Shown here in pieces: positions 1 to 8,402 of a stretch of DNA of 21,997 bases. The notes under the pieces were generated by a model. The model saw only the letters and a program-made list of their open reading frames with translations, searched no databases and had not been told where the DNA came from. The DNA is from Bacteroidales bacterium UBA2295. GTDB taxonomy: Bacteria > Bacteroidota > Bacteroidia > Bacteroidales > Tenuifilaceae. The first letter of the stretch is position 1. Each line of letters begins with the position of its first letter. The stretch spans positions 1 to 21,997 of the forward strand of contig DDWD01000156.1 of NCBI GenBank assembly GCA_002345825.1, written 5' to 3'. Position numbers and translations under genes: made by a program.

Positions 1-64
1 AAACTGTGGGCTTGTTTGCCCCGATAGCGTTATTGAGGTGTACAAGGTTAAGGTTGAAGCCTAA
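1..64 (+). CDS. Ferredoxin-type (4Fe-4S) subunit of 2-oxoacid oxidoreductase, 3' end only
   Basis: Only the last 20 codons and the stop (TAA at 62-64) lie in the window; the gene enters from the left. The visible residues include NCGLVCP, which fits the last part (CxxxCP) of a bacterial-type 4Fe-4S ferredoxin motif. It lies 44 bp upstream of the alpha subunit and on the same strand, the usual place for the small ferredoxin (delta) subunit of four-subunit 2-oxoacid:ferredoxin oxidoreductases. Its role would be to pass electrons from the catalytic subunits to free ferredoxin. The family is inferred from the motif plus context; the number of clusters cannot be seen. Confidence 0.75.
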   Translation, partial: NCGLVCPDSVIEVYKVKVEA

Positions 65-108
65 GCCTAGCCTGCTAACAATGTTAAAAACTAAAAATAT
101 TTCATGAG

Positions 109-1197
109 ATGGCAGAATACAGACTAATGAAAGGGAATGAAGTGATTGCCGAAGCAGCTATCCGTTGCGGATGCGATGGATACTTTGGCTACCCCATTAC
201 CCCTCAGTCAGAAATTATGGAGACCCTTATGCTCCGCAAGCCTTGGGAAGAGACCGGAATGGTAGTTTTACAAGCCGAGAGCGAAGTGGCAGCAATTAAT
301 ATGGTTTACGGTGGCGCAGGCTGCGGCAAAAAGGTAATGACCTCATCGTCGAGCCCCGGAATAAGCCTTAAGCAAGAAGGTTTAACCTACATTGCAGGAG
401 CAGAACTACCTTGCTTAGTGGTTAACGTGGTTAGGGGAGGCCCCGGGCTAGGTACAATTCAACCTGCACAAAGCGACTATTTTCAGGCTGTGAAAGGTGG
501 TGGCCATGGCGACTATCACCTAATTGTACTAGCACCAGCTTCGGTTCAAGAAATGAATGATTTTGTTGGACTAGGATTTGACCTAGCGTTTAAATATCGT
601 AACCCTGTGATGATCCTCAGCGATGGCGTTATTGGGCAGATGATGGAAAAAGTTGAGCTAAGCGAGTACAAACCCCGATGGACCAAAGAAGAAATTGATA
701 AGATGTGGGGCTCATGGGCAACCACAGGCAAATCGACCGATCGTGACTACAATGTAATTACATCGCTTGAACTTGACAGCGGCCGTCAGGAGAAATTTAA
801 CCACAAGCTAATTGCCAAGTACAACACCATTAAGGAGAATGAAGTACGATTCGAAGCTATTGATTGTGATGATGCAGATTACATCATCGTTGCCTACGGA
901 TCGTCGAGCCGTATAAGCCAAAAGGCTGTAACCATAGCACGTGAAAAAGGGATTAAAGTAGGGCTATTAAGACCAATCACCCTGTTCCCCTACCCCACTA
1001 AGGTTATTGGCGAAATGGCAACTCGTGTCAAAGGATTCCTTGCTGTAGAGATGAGTGCAGGCCAAATGGTTGAGGACGTTCGCCTTGCCGTGAATGGCAA
1101 AGTACCCGTTGAGCACTACGGCCGTTTGGGAGGAATGATACCTACACCAAATGAGGTAGTAGCCGCACTTGAAGAAAAAATCATTAAAGCGAAGTAA
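109..1197 (+). CDS. vorB: 2-oxoacid:ferredoxin oxidoreductase alpha subunit (VorB, 3-methyl-2-oxobutanoate dehydrogenase type)
   Basis: 362 residues, full length for the VorB/KorA type of alpha subunit. This subunit carries the pyrimidine-binding side of the thiamine diphosphate site and, with the beta subunit, oxidatively decarboxylates a branched-chain or other 2-oxoacid to acyl-CoA, reducing ferredoxin in the cytoplasm. The N-terminal GYPITPQSEIME (about residues 27-38), the AESEVAAINMVYGGAG stretch near 56-72 and the C-terminal transketolase-like domain (about 255-355, with GLLRPITLFPYP) are typical. The ATG at 109 is chosen because the frame opens there and an overlapping ATG at 104 is out of frame. 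Two bases separate its stop from the next start, so it is in one operon with beta and gamma. Substrate preference (isovalerate-type, 2-oxoglutarate or pyruvate) cannot be read safely from sequence. Confidence 0.93.
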   Translation: MAEYRLMKGNEVIAEAAIRCGCDGYFGYPITPQSEIMETLMLRKPWEETGMVVLQAESEVAAINMVYGGAGCGKKVMTSSSSPGISLKQEGLTYIAGAELPCLVVNVVRGGPGLGTIQPAQSDYFQAVKGGGHGDYHLIVLAPASVQEMNDFVGLGFDLAFKYRNPVMILSDGVIGQMMEKVELSEYKPRWTKEEIDKMWGSWATTGKSTDRDYNVITSLELDSGRQEKFNHKLIAKYNTIKENEVRFEAIDCDDADYIIVAYGSSSRISQKAVTIAREKGIKVGLLRPITLFPYPTKVIGEMATRVKGFLAVEMSAGQMVEDVRLAVNGKVPVEHYGRLGGMIPTPNEVVAALEEKIIKAK

Positions 1198-1199
1198 CC

Positions 1200-1958
1200 A
1201 TGGAAGTAAAAGATATTATAAAGCCAGAAAATCTGGTGTACAAAAAGTCGAGCATTCTAACCGACAACATTATGCACTACTGCCCTGGATGTAGCCATGG
1301 TATAGTTCATAAACTAATTGCTGAGGTTATTGAAGAGATGGATATCCAAGAAGAAACCATTGCAGTTTCGCCAGTGGGATGTTCTGTGCTTGCTTACAAT
1401 TACCTTAGTGTTGATTGGCACGAAGCCGCACACGGAAGAGCTCCTGCTGTAGCCACTGCAATATCGAGGTTATTACCCGAAAAATATGTCTTTGCTTATC
1501 AAGGAGATGGCGACCTTGCGTCCATTGGTACCGCCGAGATTATCCACGCCTGCAACCGCGGCGAGAACATTGTGGTTATATTCATCAACAATGGTATTTA
1601 TGGTATGACCGGAGGTCAGATGGCTCCCACAACCCTTGAGGGAATGCCCACATCAACATCGCCCTACGGACGCGATGTGAAAATGACTGGCCACCCCTTA
1701 AAGATAACAGAGCTAATTGCACAGCTCCCCGGCACCAACTTTGTAACACGTCAGGCTGTTCATACTCCTGCAGCCGTACGAAAGTGCAAAAAAGCTATCC
1801 TAAAGGCCTTCGAGAATGTGGGCCAGAAAAAGGGTACCCAGTTTGTAGAGGTTGTATCAACCTGTAATTCTGGCTGGAAACTCAGCCCAGTAAAGTCAAA
1901 CGAGTGGATGGTAGAGAACATGTTCCCCGTGTACCCTCTTGGCGATTTAAAAGGTTAA
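1200..1958 (+). CDS. 2-oxoacid:ferredoxin oxidoreductase beta subunit, thiamine diphosphate-binding
   Basis: 252 residues, the usual size for the separate beta subunit. It binds the diphosphate of thiamine through Mg2+: G102-D103-G104-D105 followed by N130-N131 is the classic GDG...NN motif. Cys28 and Cys31 (YCPGCSHG), Cys61 (VGCSV) and Cys222 (STCNSGW) match in order and rough spacing the four ligands of the single 4Fe-4S cluster in archaeal-type two-subunit enzymes, so the cluster next to the cofactor is probably here. It starts two bases after vorB and is followed 24 bases later by the gamma subunit. An out-of-frame open stretch at 1415-1639 is a shadow. Whether to call it VorA, KorB or PorB depends on substrate, which is unknown. 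Confidence 0.92.
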   Translation: MEVKDIIKPENLVYKKSSILTDNIMHYCPGCSHGIVHKLIAEVIEEMDIQEETIAVSPVGCSVLAYNYLSVDWHEAAHGRAPAVATAISRLLPEKYVFAYQGDGDLASIGTAEIIHACNRGENIVVIFINNGIYGMTGGQMAPTTLEGMPTSTSPYGRDVKMTGHPLKITELIAQLPGTNFVTRQAVHTPAAVRKCKKAILKAFENVGQKKGTQFVEVVSTCNSGWKLSPVKSNEWMVENMFPVYPLGDLKG

Positions 1959-1982
1959 TAAGCAATTAAAAATTTTGAAACT

Positions 1983-2531
1983 ATGACTGAAGAAATAATA
2001 ATTGCCGGCTTTGGAGGACAAGGCGTACTTTCGATGGGAAAAATCCTTGCCTACTCTGGCATTATGCAAAATCAAGAAGTTTCGTGGATGCCCTCCTATG
2101 GCCCCGAAATGCGCGGTGGGACTGCTAACGTAACCGTTATTCTTAGCGATGATCGTATTAGCTCACCTATTCTACACGATTTCGATACAGCAATCATCCT
2201 AAATCAACAATCGCTCGACAAGTTTGAGAGTTCTGTAAAGCCAGGAGGCATACTGCTTTACGATCCTAATGGAATTACCCGTCATCCTGAGCGTAAGGAC
2301 ATTAAGATATTTAGGATTGCTGCCACAGAAGAGGCAACTAAAATGCAGAGCGCCAAAACATTCAATATGATTGTACTGGGGGCATTCCTTAAGCTTAAGC
2401 CCATTGTAAAAATGGAAAACGTAGCTAAAGGTTTGGAGAAATCGCTGCCCGAAAGGCATCACCACCTAATTCCAATGAATATTGAAGCAATAAAACGCGG
2501 GCTAGAAATAGTTGAAGAGGTTAAGGCCTAA
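1983..2531 (+). CDS. 2-oxoacid:acceptor oxidoreductase gamma subunit
   Basis: 182 residues, matching the pyruvate/ketoisovalerate oxidoreductase catalytic-domain family (gamma subunit), which helps bind coenzyme A and completes the alpha-beta-gamma-delta complex. Visible markers are the N-terminal IIIAGFGGQGVLSMGK (GxGGQG at residues 9-14) and SWMPSYGPEMRGGTANVTV near 35-53, both strongly conserved. It is the last gene of the operon that begins left of the window: a Rho-independent hairpin begins 21 bases after the stop. The gene order ferredoxin-alpha-beta-gamma is common in anaerobic Bacteroidota. Confidence 0.93.
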   Translation: MTEEIIIAGFGGQGVLSMGKILAYSGIMQNQEVSWMPSYGPEMRGGTANVTVILSDDRISSPILHDFDTAIILNQQSLDKFESSVKPGGILLYDPNGITRHPERKDIKIFRIAATEEATKMQSAKTFNMIVLGAFLKLKPIVKMENVAKGLEKSLPERHHHLIPMNIEAIKRGLEIVEEVKA

Positions 2532-2551
2532 CCAATACTTAAAGAGCGCAG

Positions 2552-2585
2552 AAAAACGCACAGTCTACCCAGGTTGTGCGTTTTT
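2552..2585 (+). terminator. Rho-independent terminator between convergent genes
   Basis: AAAAACGCACA at 2552-2562 pairs perfectly with TGTGCGTTTTT at 2575-2585, an 11-bp stem with a 12-base loop, ending in a T-run. It lies just after the gamma subunit gene. The other strand also ends in T5, so it can also stop transcription of the sensor gene arriving from the right: a bidirectional terminator. Confidence 0.85.
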
Positions 2586-2609
2586 GTTGTTATAAGAAAA
2601 TATTTTGTG

Positions 2610-5600
2610 CTATTTCAATCGTAATCCAACAACTGTAATATCATCGCGCTGGGAACTTGGCCCTTTATGGGAGTCGAGAACAACTTTTAACTCTTCACCA
2701 ATTTCACTCATTGGCTGATGAATATGTGACATCAACAGGCTATATAGCTTGGGTGTGGTGAATTTACGCCCAAACTGGTTATTCTGATCACTGAAACCAT
2801 CGGTGAAAAAGATGAGGGTATCACCAGCCACTAAATCGAGAAGATGATTGTCAAAACCTCTATCGACATCGGGCAGAATTCCTCCAATTGATTTACGGCT
2901 ACCCCTTATAACGCTTAAGCTCGTTGCTCCCTGCCGATGGTAAGCTAATGGCCTATTGGCGCCAGCAAAGGTCACCAAATACCTTTCCGCAGTAATATGC
3001 TCAATGGAGCATAGGCTAACATCCATACCATCAAAACTTTCGTTGGTATCCTGTTTCAACACATTATTAAGCATCTCGTTAAGGGTAGCAAGTATTGTTG
3101 CGGGGCTAAAAATTCTGCGCTCGTTTACAATTTCACTCAGCATACGATTCCCTATCATGCTCATGAAGGCGCCCGGCACTCCATGCCCGGTACAATCGAC
3201 GACAGCAAAAAACTGCTTCACCATTCCATCGCTAGGCACCACCTGAGTAAACCAGTAAAAATCACCGGATACAACATCCTTGGGTTGGAAAAAGATAAAA
3301 CTTTCGAAATGCTTATTGAGCAGATCTAGGGTTGGCAATATTGCTTGCTGAATAGTTTGGGCATACTCAATGCTAGCCTTTGTTTGCTTGTTTCTATGGT
3401 CAAGTTCATCACGTTGCGTTTCAATTTCCTCTTTCTGAAGTATTAGCTCGTTATTCTTCACAACAATATCCTGCTGATGTTGAAGGATTTCACGAGTACG
3501 CTCATCAACTAAACCCTGAAGCTTCTTATTCGACAATTTGAGCATTCGAGTTTTGATAGTTACGGAAAGTGCAACTACTAAACCAGCCAGAATAATGTAA
3601 AGCATGTACATAAGGGTGTGATGGTACCACGGTCGGCCAACCTCAAAGGAATAGCTAACAACTGGGCTTTCCACCTCGTAAATACTCATGGCCTTAACCT
3701 GAAAGGTATACTTACCATAAGGCAGGTTGGTGTACTCCTTATAATTAGTTGAACTCCACGCAGACCAATCTGTATCGAATCCCTTAAGCATATGGGAATA
3801 GAGCATCTTCCCTCCTTGCCCAAACATTGGCGATGAAAAGTACAAAGCAATATTGTTCTTACTGTAGGGAATTTTCGGATAAGACGATTTAGCCTGATCT
3901 ACATCTATGCAGCTATAATATCCATCGGGGCACAACTTAGAATAGGTTCCTCCAAAGAGCAGCTTATCATTATCCACCAATACCTTACGGACATATACTT
4001 TGGGTGCACGAATACCCCGCATGCTAACAGAGGGATCGAAACGATACAAACCATCGGAACCAGCAATCCAGGTTACTCCAGCAGAATCGGTATCGACTGA
4101 GGAGAATATCATTTGAGGAATCTCATTTAGCTCGGCAGGCAAAAGGAGAAACGAACCATCTTCCATAATCTTTGCCCGAGCAATACTTCTCACATAGGAC
4201 TTGCTATACGATTCGAACCAAAGGTAGCCAAACTGATCCTTTACGAAAAGTTTAATACCAGTGCTGCCATCAACAAACTCTGGGCCGAGTGATGAATCGG
4301 GTTTAAACTGATTATCGCTTTTATTGAAGTAGTACAACCCAGTTGGAGCCGACAGCATAAGCTTACTATCGATATGCATTAAGCGGGTATCCTCATCAAA
4401 GGGAGGATTATGAATAATGCTATCAAAAAGTTCGAAATTGCTAAATTGCAAAGTGAGTGGCGAGTCAACCTTTGCTTTAACAACACCTTGATGTCGGAAG
4501 ACAAACCATAAATTTTGATCCAAATCTTCTTCTACTCGCCAAACTCGGCCATCAATGCCCTTGAATTTCCCAATATACTCCCATTGGCCATTTCTATACG
4601 CAGCAACTCCTAAACCATCGTATAGACCTAGGAATAGAACATCTTTATGATATTTTGACTTGTAGATATGAAAAACTGGAACTCCTCCATTTTTAATCAA
4701 TCTAGCCCTATCACCATTCACTTCATATATTCCATTTCCTGTAGCGATCAACATTTTCTGTTTACCATCGGACGAGACAACAGGCAAAATATCCCAGGAG
4801 AGGTCAAGTATCCCCGCAACCTTTTGAAACTTGCCCCGATTCAAAAAATAAACACCTGCATTTGTGCTGGTGTACAGGGTTTTGCCAACCCGTTTCACCG
4901 ATTGTATGATACCTTGAGGAGCGGAGTTCTCGTCCCAAGTAGTAATGGGCGATTTGATAGATGAAAATGATACGCCATTGTTTAATGCTAACCAAATATT
5001 GTCCTGATCATCGGCTGCTAAATGCCAAACCGTCTCGTCTTGAATTCCCTCAGATTTCCCAATGTACTGAACAATTTCGCCCTCCTTATCGATAATAACT
5101 GCACCGCCCCTATAGGTTCCAAACGCAAATCGGTTGTTATTAAGCGCCTCGCCCCAATAGACCCAGTTGTCGGACAAAAATTTATCGTTTTTTGTTGCAA
5201 AGGGGGTTAAAAAGGATGAGGCATCATGGTCAATTGGTTCGTCAATATAACTTGCATCGTAAAGGAACATACCATCAGACTGCGTGGCTATTAGAATGTT
5301 CCGATTATCAAAAGGCATCATGGCGTATATTCTAGCGTTAGAGAAACGCTCGCCAGCAGGAACAAGTTCCAAGGTGTCGCCCTTAATCATGGTTAAGCCC
5401 ACATCGGGCTGAACGGTAAATATATAGCCCAATACATTGTATGTTCGGTGAAAAATAGTTTTGGGGGTATAAGTTTTTATCTCAAGCCCATTGATCCTAA
5501 TTAGGCACGAGTTGGTACTAAAAAACACGCCTTCGGAAGTGGCATAAACCTGCCTAACCAAACCAATGGAAGGGCAAATATCGCTAGCCAAATACTTCAA

Positions 5601-5939
5601 GGATTGAAAAACAAGCGTTCCAGAAGAGTCGGGAGCCAAATAGCCAAAATCATCCTGTGCACCCACCCAAATTCTACCATAATCATCCACATCCAGACAT
5701 CTGGCAACAAGCCCATTGATTGAGATGGTTCGCCAGCTATTTCCATCGAACTCCAGAACACCATTATTGTTGGCTACGTATATAAAACCACGGGTGTCTT
5801 GCACCACTGCCCAGTTCTGGAAATGACCTGAGTAATCGCGATGCGAGAAGTTTTTGTAAGGTTGTTTGCCCAAGTCGATTGATAAAACCGATTGGCTCCA
5901 CACAACAAAGACAAGCACAATGCTGTAATATCTAATCAT
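2610..5939 (-). CDS. Propeller-sensor membrane protein with Y_Y_Y domain and SpoIIE/PP2C phosphatase output
   Basis: 1109 residues. A signal peptide (MIRYYSIVLVFVVWSQSVLS) leads to a long region of two-component-regulator-type beta-propeller repeats (about 25-680), a Y_Y_Y domain (about 694-768), one membrane helix (about 773-795), a coiled coil (about 800-868) and a SpoIIE/PP2C-like phosphatase domain (about 872-1109). Likely metal ligands are D893 (VVSGDFYW), D915 (VDCTGHGVPG), D1047 (FFTDGFSD) and D1099/D1100 (QRDDITVV), so the phosphatase looks active. The layout indicates a periplasmic ligand sensor controlling a cytoplasmic serine/threonine phosphatase, which in known pathways acts on anti-sigma-factor-antagonist-like partners. 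No kinase or STAS gene lies next to it, so its target is unknown. It stands alone, convergent with the oxidoreductase operon. The ATG at 5939 starts directly with the signal peptide. Confidence 0.9.
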   Translation of the reverse strand: MIRYYSIVLVFVVWSQSVLSIDLGKQPYKNFSHRDYSGHFQNWAVVQDTRGFIYVANNNGVLEFDGNSWRTISINGLVARCLDVDDYGRIWVGAQDDFGYLAPDSSGTLVFQSLKYLASDICPSIGLVRQVYATSEGVFFSTNSCLIRINGLEIKTYTPKTIFHRTYNVLGYIFTVQPDVGLTMIKGDTLELVPAGERFSNARIYAMMPFDNRNILIATQSDGMFLYDASYIDEPIDHDASSFLTPFATKNDKFLSDNWVYWGEALNNNRFAFGTYRGGAVIIDKEGEIVQYIGKSEGIQDETVWHLAADDQDNIWLALNNGVSFSSIKSPITTWDENSAPQGIIQSVKRVGKTLYTSTNAGVYFLNRGKFQKVAGILDLSWDILPVVSSDGKQKMLIATGNGIYEVNGDRARLIKNGGVPVFHIYKSKYHKDVLFLGLYDGLGVAAYRNGQWEYIGKFKGIDGRVWRVEEDLDQNLWFVFRHQGVVKAKVDSPLTLQFSNFELFDSIIHNPPFDEDTRLMHIDSKLMLSAPTGLYYFNKSDNQFKPDSSLGPEFVDGSTGIKLFVKDQFGYLWFESYSKSYVRSIARAKIMEDGSFLLLPAELNEIPQMIFSSVDTDSAGVTWIAGSDGLYRFDPSVSMRGIRAPKVYVRKVLVDNDKLLFGGTYSKLCPDGYYSCIDVDQAKSSYPKIPYSKNNIALYFSSPMFGQGGKMLYSHMLKGFDTDWSAWSSTNYKEYTNLPYGKYTFQVKAMSIYEVESPVVSYSFEVGRPWYHHTLMYMLYIILAGLVVALSVTIKTRMLKLSNKKLQGLVDERTREILQHQQDIVVKNNELILQKEEIETQRDELDHRNKQTKASIEYAQTIQQAILPTLDLLNKHFESFIFFQPKDVVSGDFYWFTQVVPSDGMVKQFFAVVDCTGHGVPGAFMSMIGNRMLSEIVNERRIFSPATILATLNEMLNNVLKQDTNESFDGMDVSLCSIEHITAERYLVTFAGANRPLAYHRQGATSLSVIRGSRKSIGGILPDVDRGFDNHLLDLVAGDTLIFFTDGFSDQNNQFGRKFTTPKLYSLLMSHIHQPMSEIGEELKVVLDSHKGPSSQRDDITVVGLRLK

Positions 5940-6044
5940 AGATATTTATAGATAGGGAAACACAAAATTTGATGGTAACCTAAACAATATAATGTGTAAT
6001 ACGACCAATTAGACAAAAAGTTTTACTTGCAATTACAGGAAACC

Positions 6045-6052
6045 CAAATGTA
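6045..6052 (-). promoter_or_regulatory. Candidate Bacteroidota -7 promoter element for the sensor gene
   Basis: On the minus strand the bases read TACATTTG, an exact match to the Bacteroidota consensus TAnnTTTG, about 105 bases before the start codon. No clear -33 TTTG partner is seen at the usual distance, so this is a weak call based on one short motif in AT-rich DNA. Confidence 0.3.
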
Positions 6053-6207
6053 TAATGTTATTTAAGTTTAACTATAAACTATTTAACAGAAATATTTAAA
6101 CACTAATTTAAAAAAGTTGTAAATTGCAAGCGCATATAGCATTTTTGGATCATCGAAAATGCATAGTTTTTTTCATTTTTTGGTTGAACATTTTTTGTGT
6201 TTTTGGG

Positions 6208-6236
6208 AAAAGGAGGCTTTGGTTGGGCCTCCTTTT
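6208..6236 (-). terminator. Terminator of the DUF362/DUF6599 unit
   Basis: AAAAGGAGGC (6208-6217) and GCCTCCTTTT (6227-6236) form a 10-bp stem with a 9-base loop. On the minus strand it follows the stop codon of the DUF6599-like gene by about 5 bases and ends in TTTT. The plus strand ends in T6, so it could work both ways. The AGGAGG inside it is stem, not a ribosome binding site. Confidence 0.8.
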
Positions 6237-6241
6237 TTATG

Positions 6242-7081
6242 CTATAGCACCTTAAGTAAATCTTCAATTTTAGCAATGTGCTCACTATCGCTGTCGACAT
6301 CCTCACCAACCACTACAAGTAGTTTTGACCCACTAGGGAATGTGTAAAAACCATCGTTGAGGATAATTTTCTCATTTACCGATTCGCACTCGGCGGGACT
6401 TTTAAAGTAAGCCACTATCATTTCGTACTCATTGTTCTTAAAGGTGTAGGGTGCAACCCATAATTTGTAACCACCATGACCATAAAGGGGCAATTCCATG
6501 GTTGTATATGCATTTTGAATAGCCAAAGGACCAGTGATATATTTCACCCGAGCAAGGTCTATTTCAAGCGTGTTGGCAGTTAAGAATAGCGGCATCTGTA
6601 ACGAATCAGTATCAAATTTTTGTACTACTTTTTGGGCTATTTTAGTAGCTAGTTCCATACTTCTATCGGTACTGCTATATGCAACAACCGATAAATATAA
6701 ACTACCACATACCACCTGCACTTGGTACGGATTAATACAGTCCCACTTGCCAATAACACCCGAAGCTTTGCACGAAAATCTTGAAACACTAAAAATACCA
6801 AATGCAGCCTCAGGGCTTTCCATGATAAAGGCATCAATTTTAAATGGCTCCGACTCCCACTCGAGGTTTTGAACCATAAGTTTTTCAAAACCATACTCCA
6901 AATACAAATCGGCCCCACCATTTATGTAACCCCACAGTGAACTCTCGGCAAACTCAGCGAAACGGGTTTCCTCCATTCCTTCAATATCGGAAGAGGTTAA
7001 TCTTAGATCTGCTGCATTTTGAGACTGACTTAAAAGTGGCCATATTGCCACAAACAAAGTCAATATATAGATTCGAATCAT
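6242..7081 (-). CDS. DUF6599-like exported protein
   Basis: 279 residues with an N-terminal signal peptide (MIRIYILTLFVAIWPLLSQSQ), so it is periplasmic or outer-membrane associated. The body resembles the DUF6599 family: an early LWGYINGGADLYLEYGF segment (about residues 49-65), then MESPEAAFGIFSVSRF and a C-terminal alpha/beta part with PSGSKLLVVVGED. No catalytic motif is evident and the function is unknown. Only one base separates it from the stop of the upstream DUF362 gene, so the two are co-transcribed and probably translationally coupled. Such pairs suggest a shared job at the envelope, but what DUF6599 does is not established; I name the family by recognition of the INGGADLY-type motif. 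Confidence 0.75.
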   Translation of the reverse strand: MIRIYILTLFVAIWPLLSQSQNAADLRLTSSDIEGMEETRFAEFAESSLWGYINGGADLYLEYGFEKLMVQNLEWESEPFKIDAFIMESPEAAFGIFSVSRFSCKASGVIGKWDCINPYQVQVVCGSLYLSVVAYSSTDRSMELATKIAQKVVQKFDTDSLQMPLFLTANTLEIDLARVKYITGPLAIQNAYTTMELPLYGHGGYKLWVAPYTFKNNEYEMIVAYFKSPAECESVNEKIILNDGFYTFPSGSKLLVVVGEDVDSDSEHIAKIEDLLKVL

Positions 7082-7082
7082 A

Positions 7083-8267
7083 TTACGCCTGATTTATAGT
7101 TTGCACTTTTATATTCTCCAGTTCACTCTCTCCAAGCCCAAACCCCTTAGCCATACGCATATAAGTTTTCCCGCTTTCGGTATCTTGCTGCTGTATGCCT
7201 TTCTCAATCCGTTTGTTAATAACTATATCATAACCAACCCTATCGACCGCCACCGGATCGGTTCCCAAAAGGATAGTATGATATGGCAATATAAACTGAG
7301 GATTTGCCCCAGGACCTCCTTGGTAACAACCCAATATTCCATCGGCAATATTAAGCACAACCTTATCGCGAACAGGAGGAAATGCGCAAACCTGTGCAAT
7401 GGTTTCATGCCATAGTTCTTTATGTAATCGCGATGTATTTGAGATTACTCCAAATCCCAAATTTTTCAAACAAAGGGTTACTGTTGCACCGGCATTCTTA
7501 AGAATGGGAATATTAATTACTTTATCTACCTCTTGGGTAAGTATTTTGGTGAAATAGGAGTATTCGCCCGAATTCACCATGTAGGGCATAGTATACGCAT
7601 CGTACTCCATCTCGGTTTGAGCCCAAAAGTACCAATTCTTATCAATTCTAGACTCGCCATAGAGTTTCCCCTCCGAATCGTAAAACGATCCTTCGGAGTC
7701 TTTACATTCTGTTCCAACAATTTTAACCTCGGGATATCTATCAGGAGTAAAGCCAGCCTCATGCAATTGGAACTCTCGCCTATCCCAAATCGAGATGTCG
7801 CTGGGCGATATGCCTGCATCTTTTAGCTGCTCTATAACCGATTCTACCACCTCATGGGATGTGGAAAGCAGAGTTCCCCCAATGGGGTTGAGTTTCAGCC
7901 CTATTCTTTCGCCCGGGCTTACAAACTGCAACCAGGCCTCACTAAGGCTTGCCGCACCTGTTAGCGCAAGCATTCCATCGGCAATCATTTTGTATGCAGC
8001 ATCCTTAACCACCGATCTATCAACATAAGATTTCTCGTTTACTACCTTAACCACCTTAGCGGGGTACTTGCCTGGCATAGAGTCTTTGGTTCTCGGGTAA
8101 GCTAAAGCATCATCAATATTTGTTTTGGGCTTCTCCGGATTGTTTACAGAACTAGCAAACCCTAACCGCGATGCTGCGGGAAGCATTGCAGCGCCTAATC
8201 CTCCTACGGTAAGCATCTTAAAAAAATCTCGTCGACCAAAACCTTTTTTTCCATTTTCATTTTCCAT
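7083..8267 (-). CDS. Tat-exported DUF362 domain protein
   Basis: 394 residues. The N terminus has a twin-arginine signal: GRRDFFKM (R12-R13) followed by a hydrophobic stretch ending near LPAASRLGFA, so it is exported folded, usually meaning a cofactor is inserted in the cytoplasm first. The rest fits DUF362 (about residues 70-380), a family often linked to iron-sulfur proteins, with KINIPILKNAG-like and NIADGILGCYQGGPG segments. Scattered Cys residues (ECKDSEG, TLCLKN, QVCAFPP, LGCYQGG) do not form a classic CxxCxxC ferredoxin motif, so cofactor content is uncertain. It is the first gene of a two-gene unit with the DUF6599-like gene. The ATG at 8267 puts the twin arginines 12 residues in, as expected. 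Confidence 0.85.
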   Translation of the reverse strand: MENENGKKGFGRRDFFKMLTVGGLGAAMLPAASRLGFASSVNNPEKPKTNIDDALAYPRTKDSMPGKYPAKVVKVVNEKSYVDRSVVKDAAYKMIADGMLALTGAASLSEAWLQFVSPGERIGLKLNPIGGTLLSTSHEVVESVIEQLKDAGISPSDISIWDRREFQLHEAGFTPDRYPEVKIVGTECKDSEGSFYDSEGKLYGESRIDKNWYFWAQTEMEYDAYTMPYMVNSGEYSYFTKILTQEVDKVINIPILKNAGATVTLCLKNLGFGVISNTSRLHKELWHETIAQVCAFPPVRDKVVLNIADGILGCYQGGPGANPQFILPYHTILLGTDPVAVDRVGYDIVINKRIEKGIQQQDTESGKTYMRMAKGFGLGESELENIKVQTINQA

Positions 8268-8348
8268 AGTAGTATTTTTTGATGAGTAAAGTTAAAAAAA
8301 ATATTTTGATTTAGCTGATAACAAAAGGCTTATGTTACGATGGTATAA

Positions 8349-8379
8349 AAAAATCCACCTTTTTAATGGGTGGATTTTT
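8349..8379 (-). terminator. Terminator of the tandem carboxyltransferase gene
   Basis: AAAAATCCACC (8349-8359) pairs perfectly with GGTGGATTTTT (8369-8379), an 11-bp stem with a 9-base loop. On the minus strand it lies about 24 bases after the stop of the carboxyltransferase gene and ends in T5. It separates that gene from the DUF362 unit, which must therefore have its own promoter in 8268-8348. Confidence 0.85.
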
Positions 8380-8402
8380 AATTGCTACAATTGCACAAAA
8401 CT

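Larger units (their letters stand above)
5940..6241. other. AT-rich intergenic region upstream of the propeller sensor
   Basis: About 300 bases with no convincing gene. The left part is the leader and promoter region of the sensor gene (minus strand). The right part holds the terminator of the DUF362/DUF6599 unit. Base composition is very AT-rich with several T-runs around 6166-6205. Short open frames here are antisense extensions of neighbours and have no coding character. Confidence 0.6.

Noticed and set aside
546..731. Open frame on the minus strand inside vorB
   Set aside because: Lies entirely within a well-supported plus-strand gene, with no recognisable protein features; a shadow frame.
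6212..6217. AGGAGG as a ribosome binding site on the plus strand
   Set aside because: It is one arm of a terminator stem and has no plausible start codon and gene after it.
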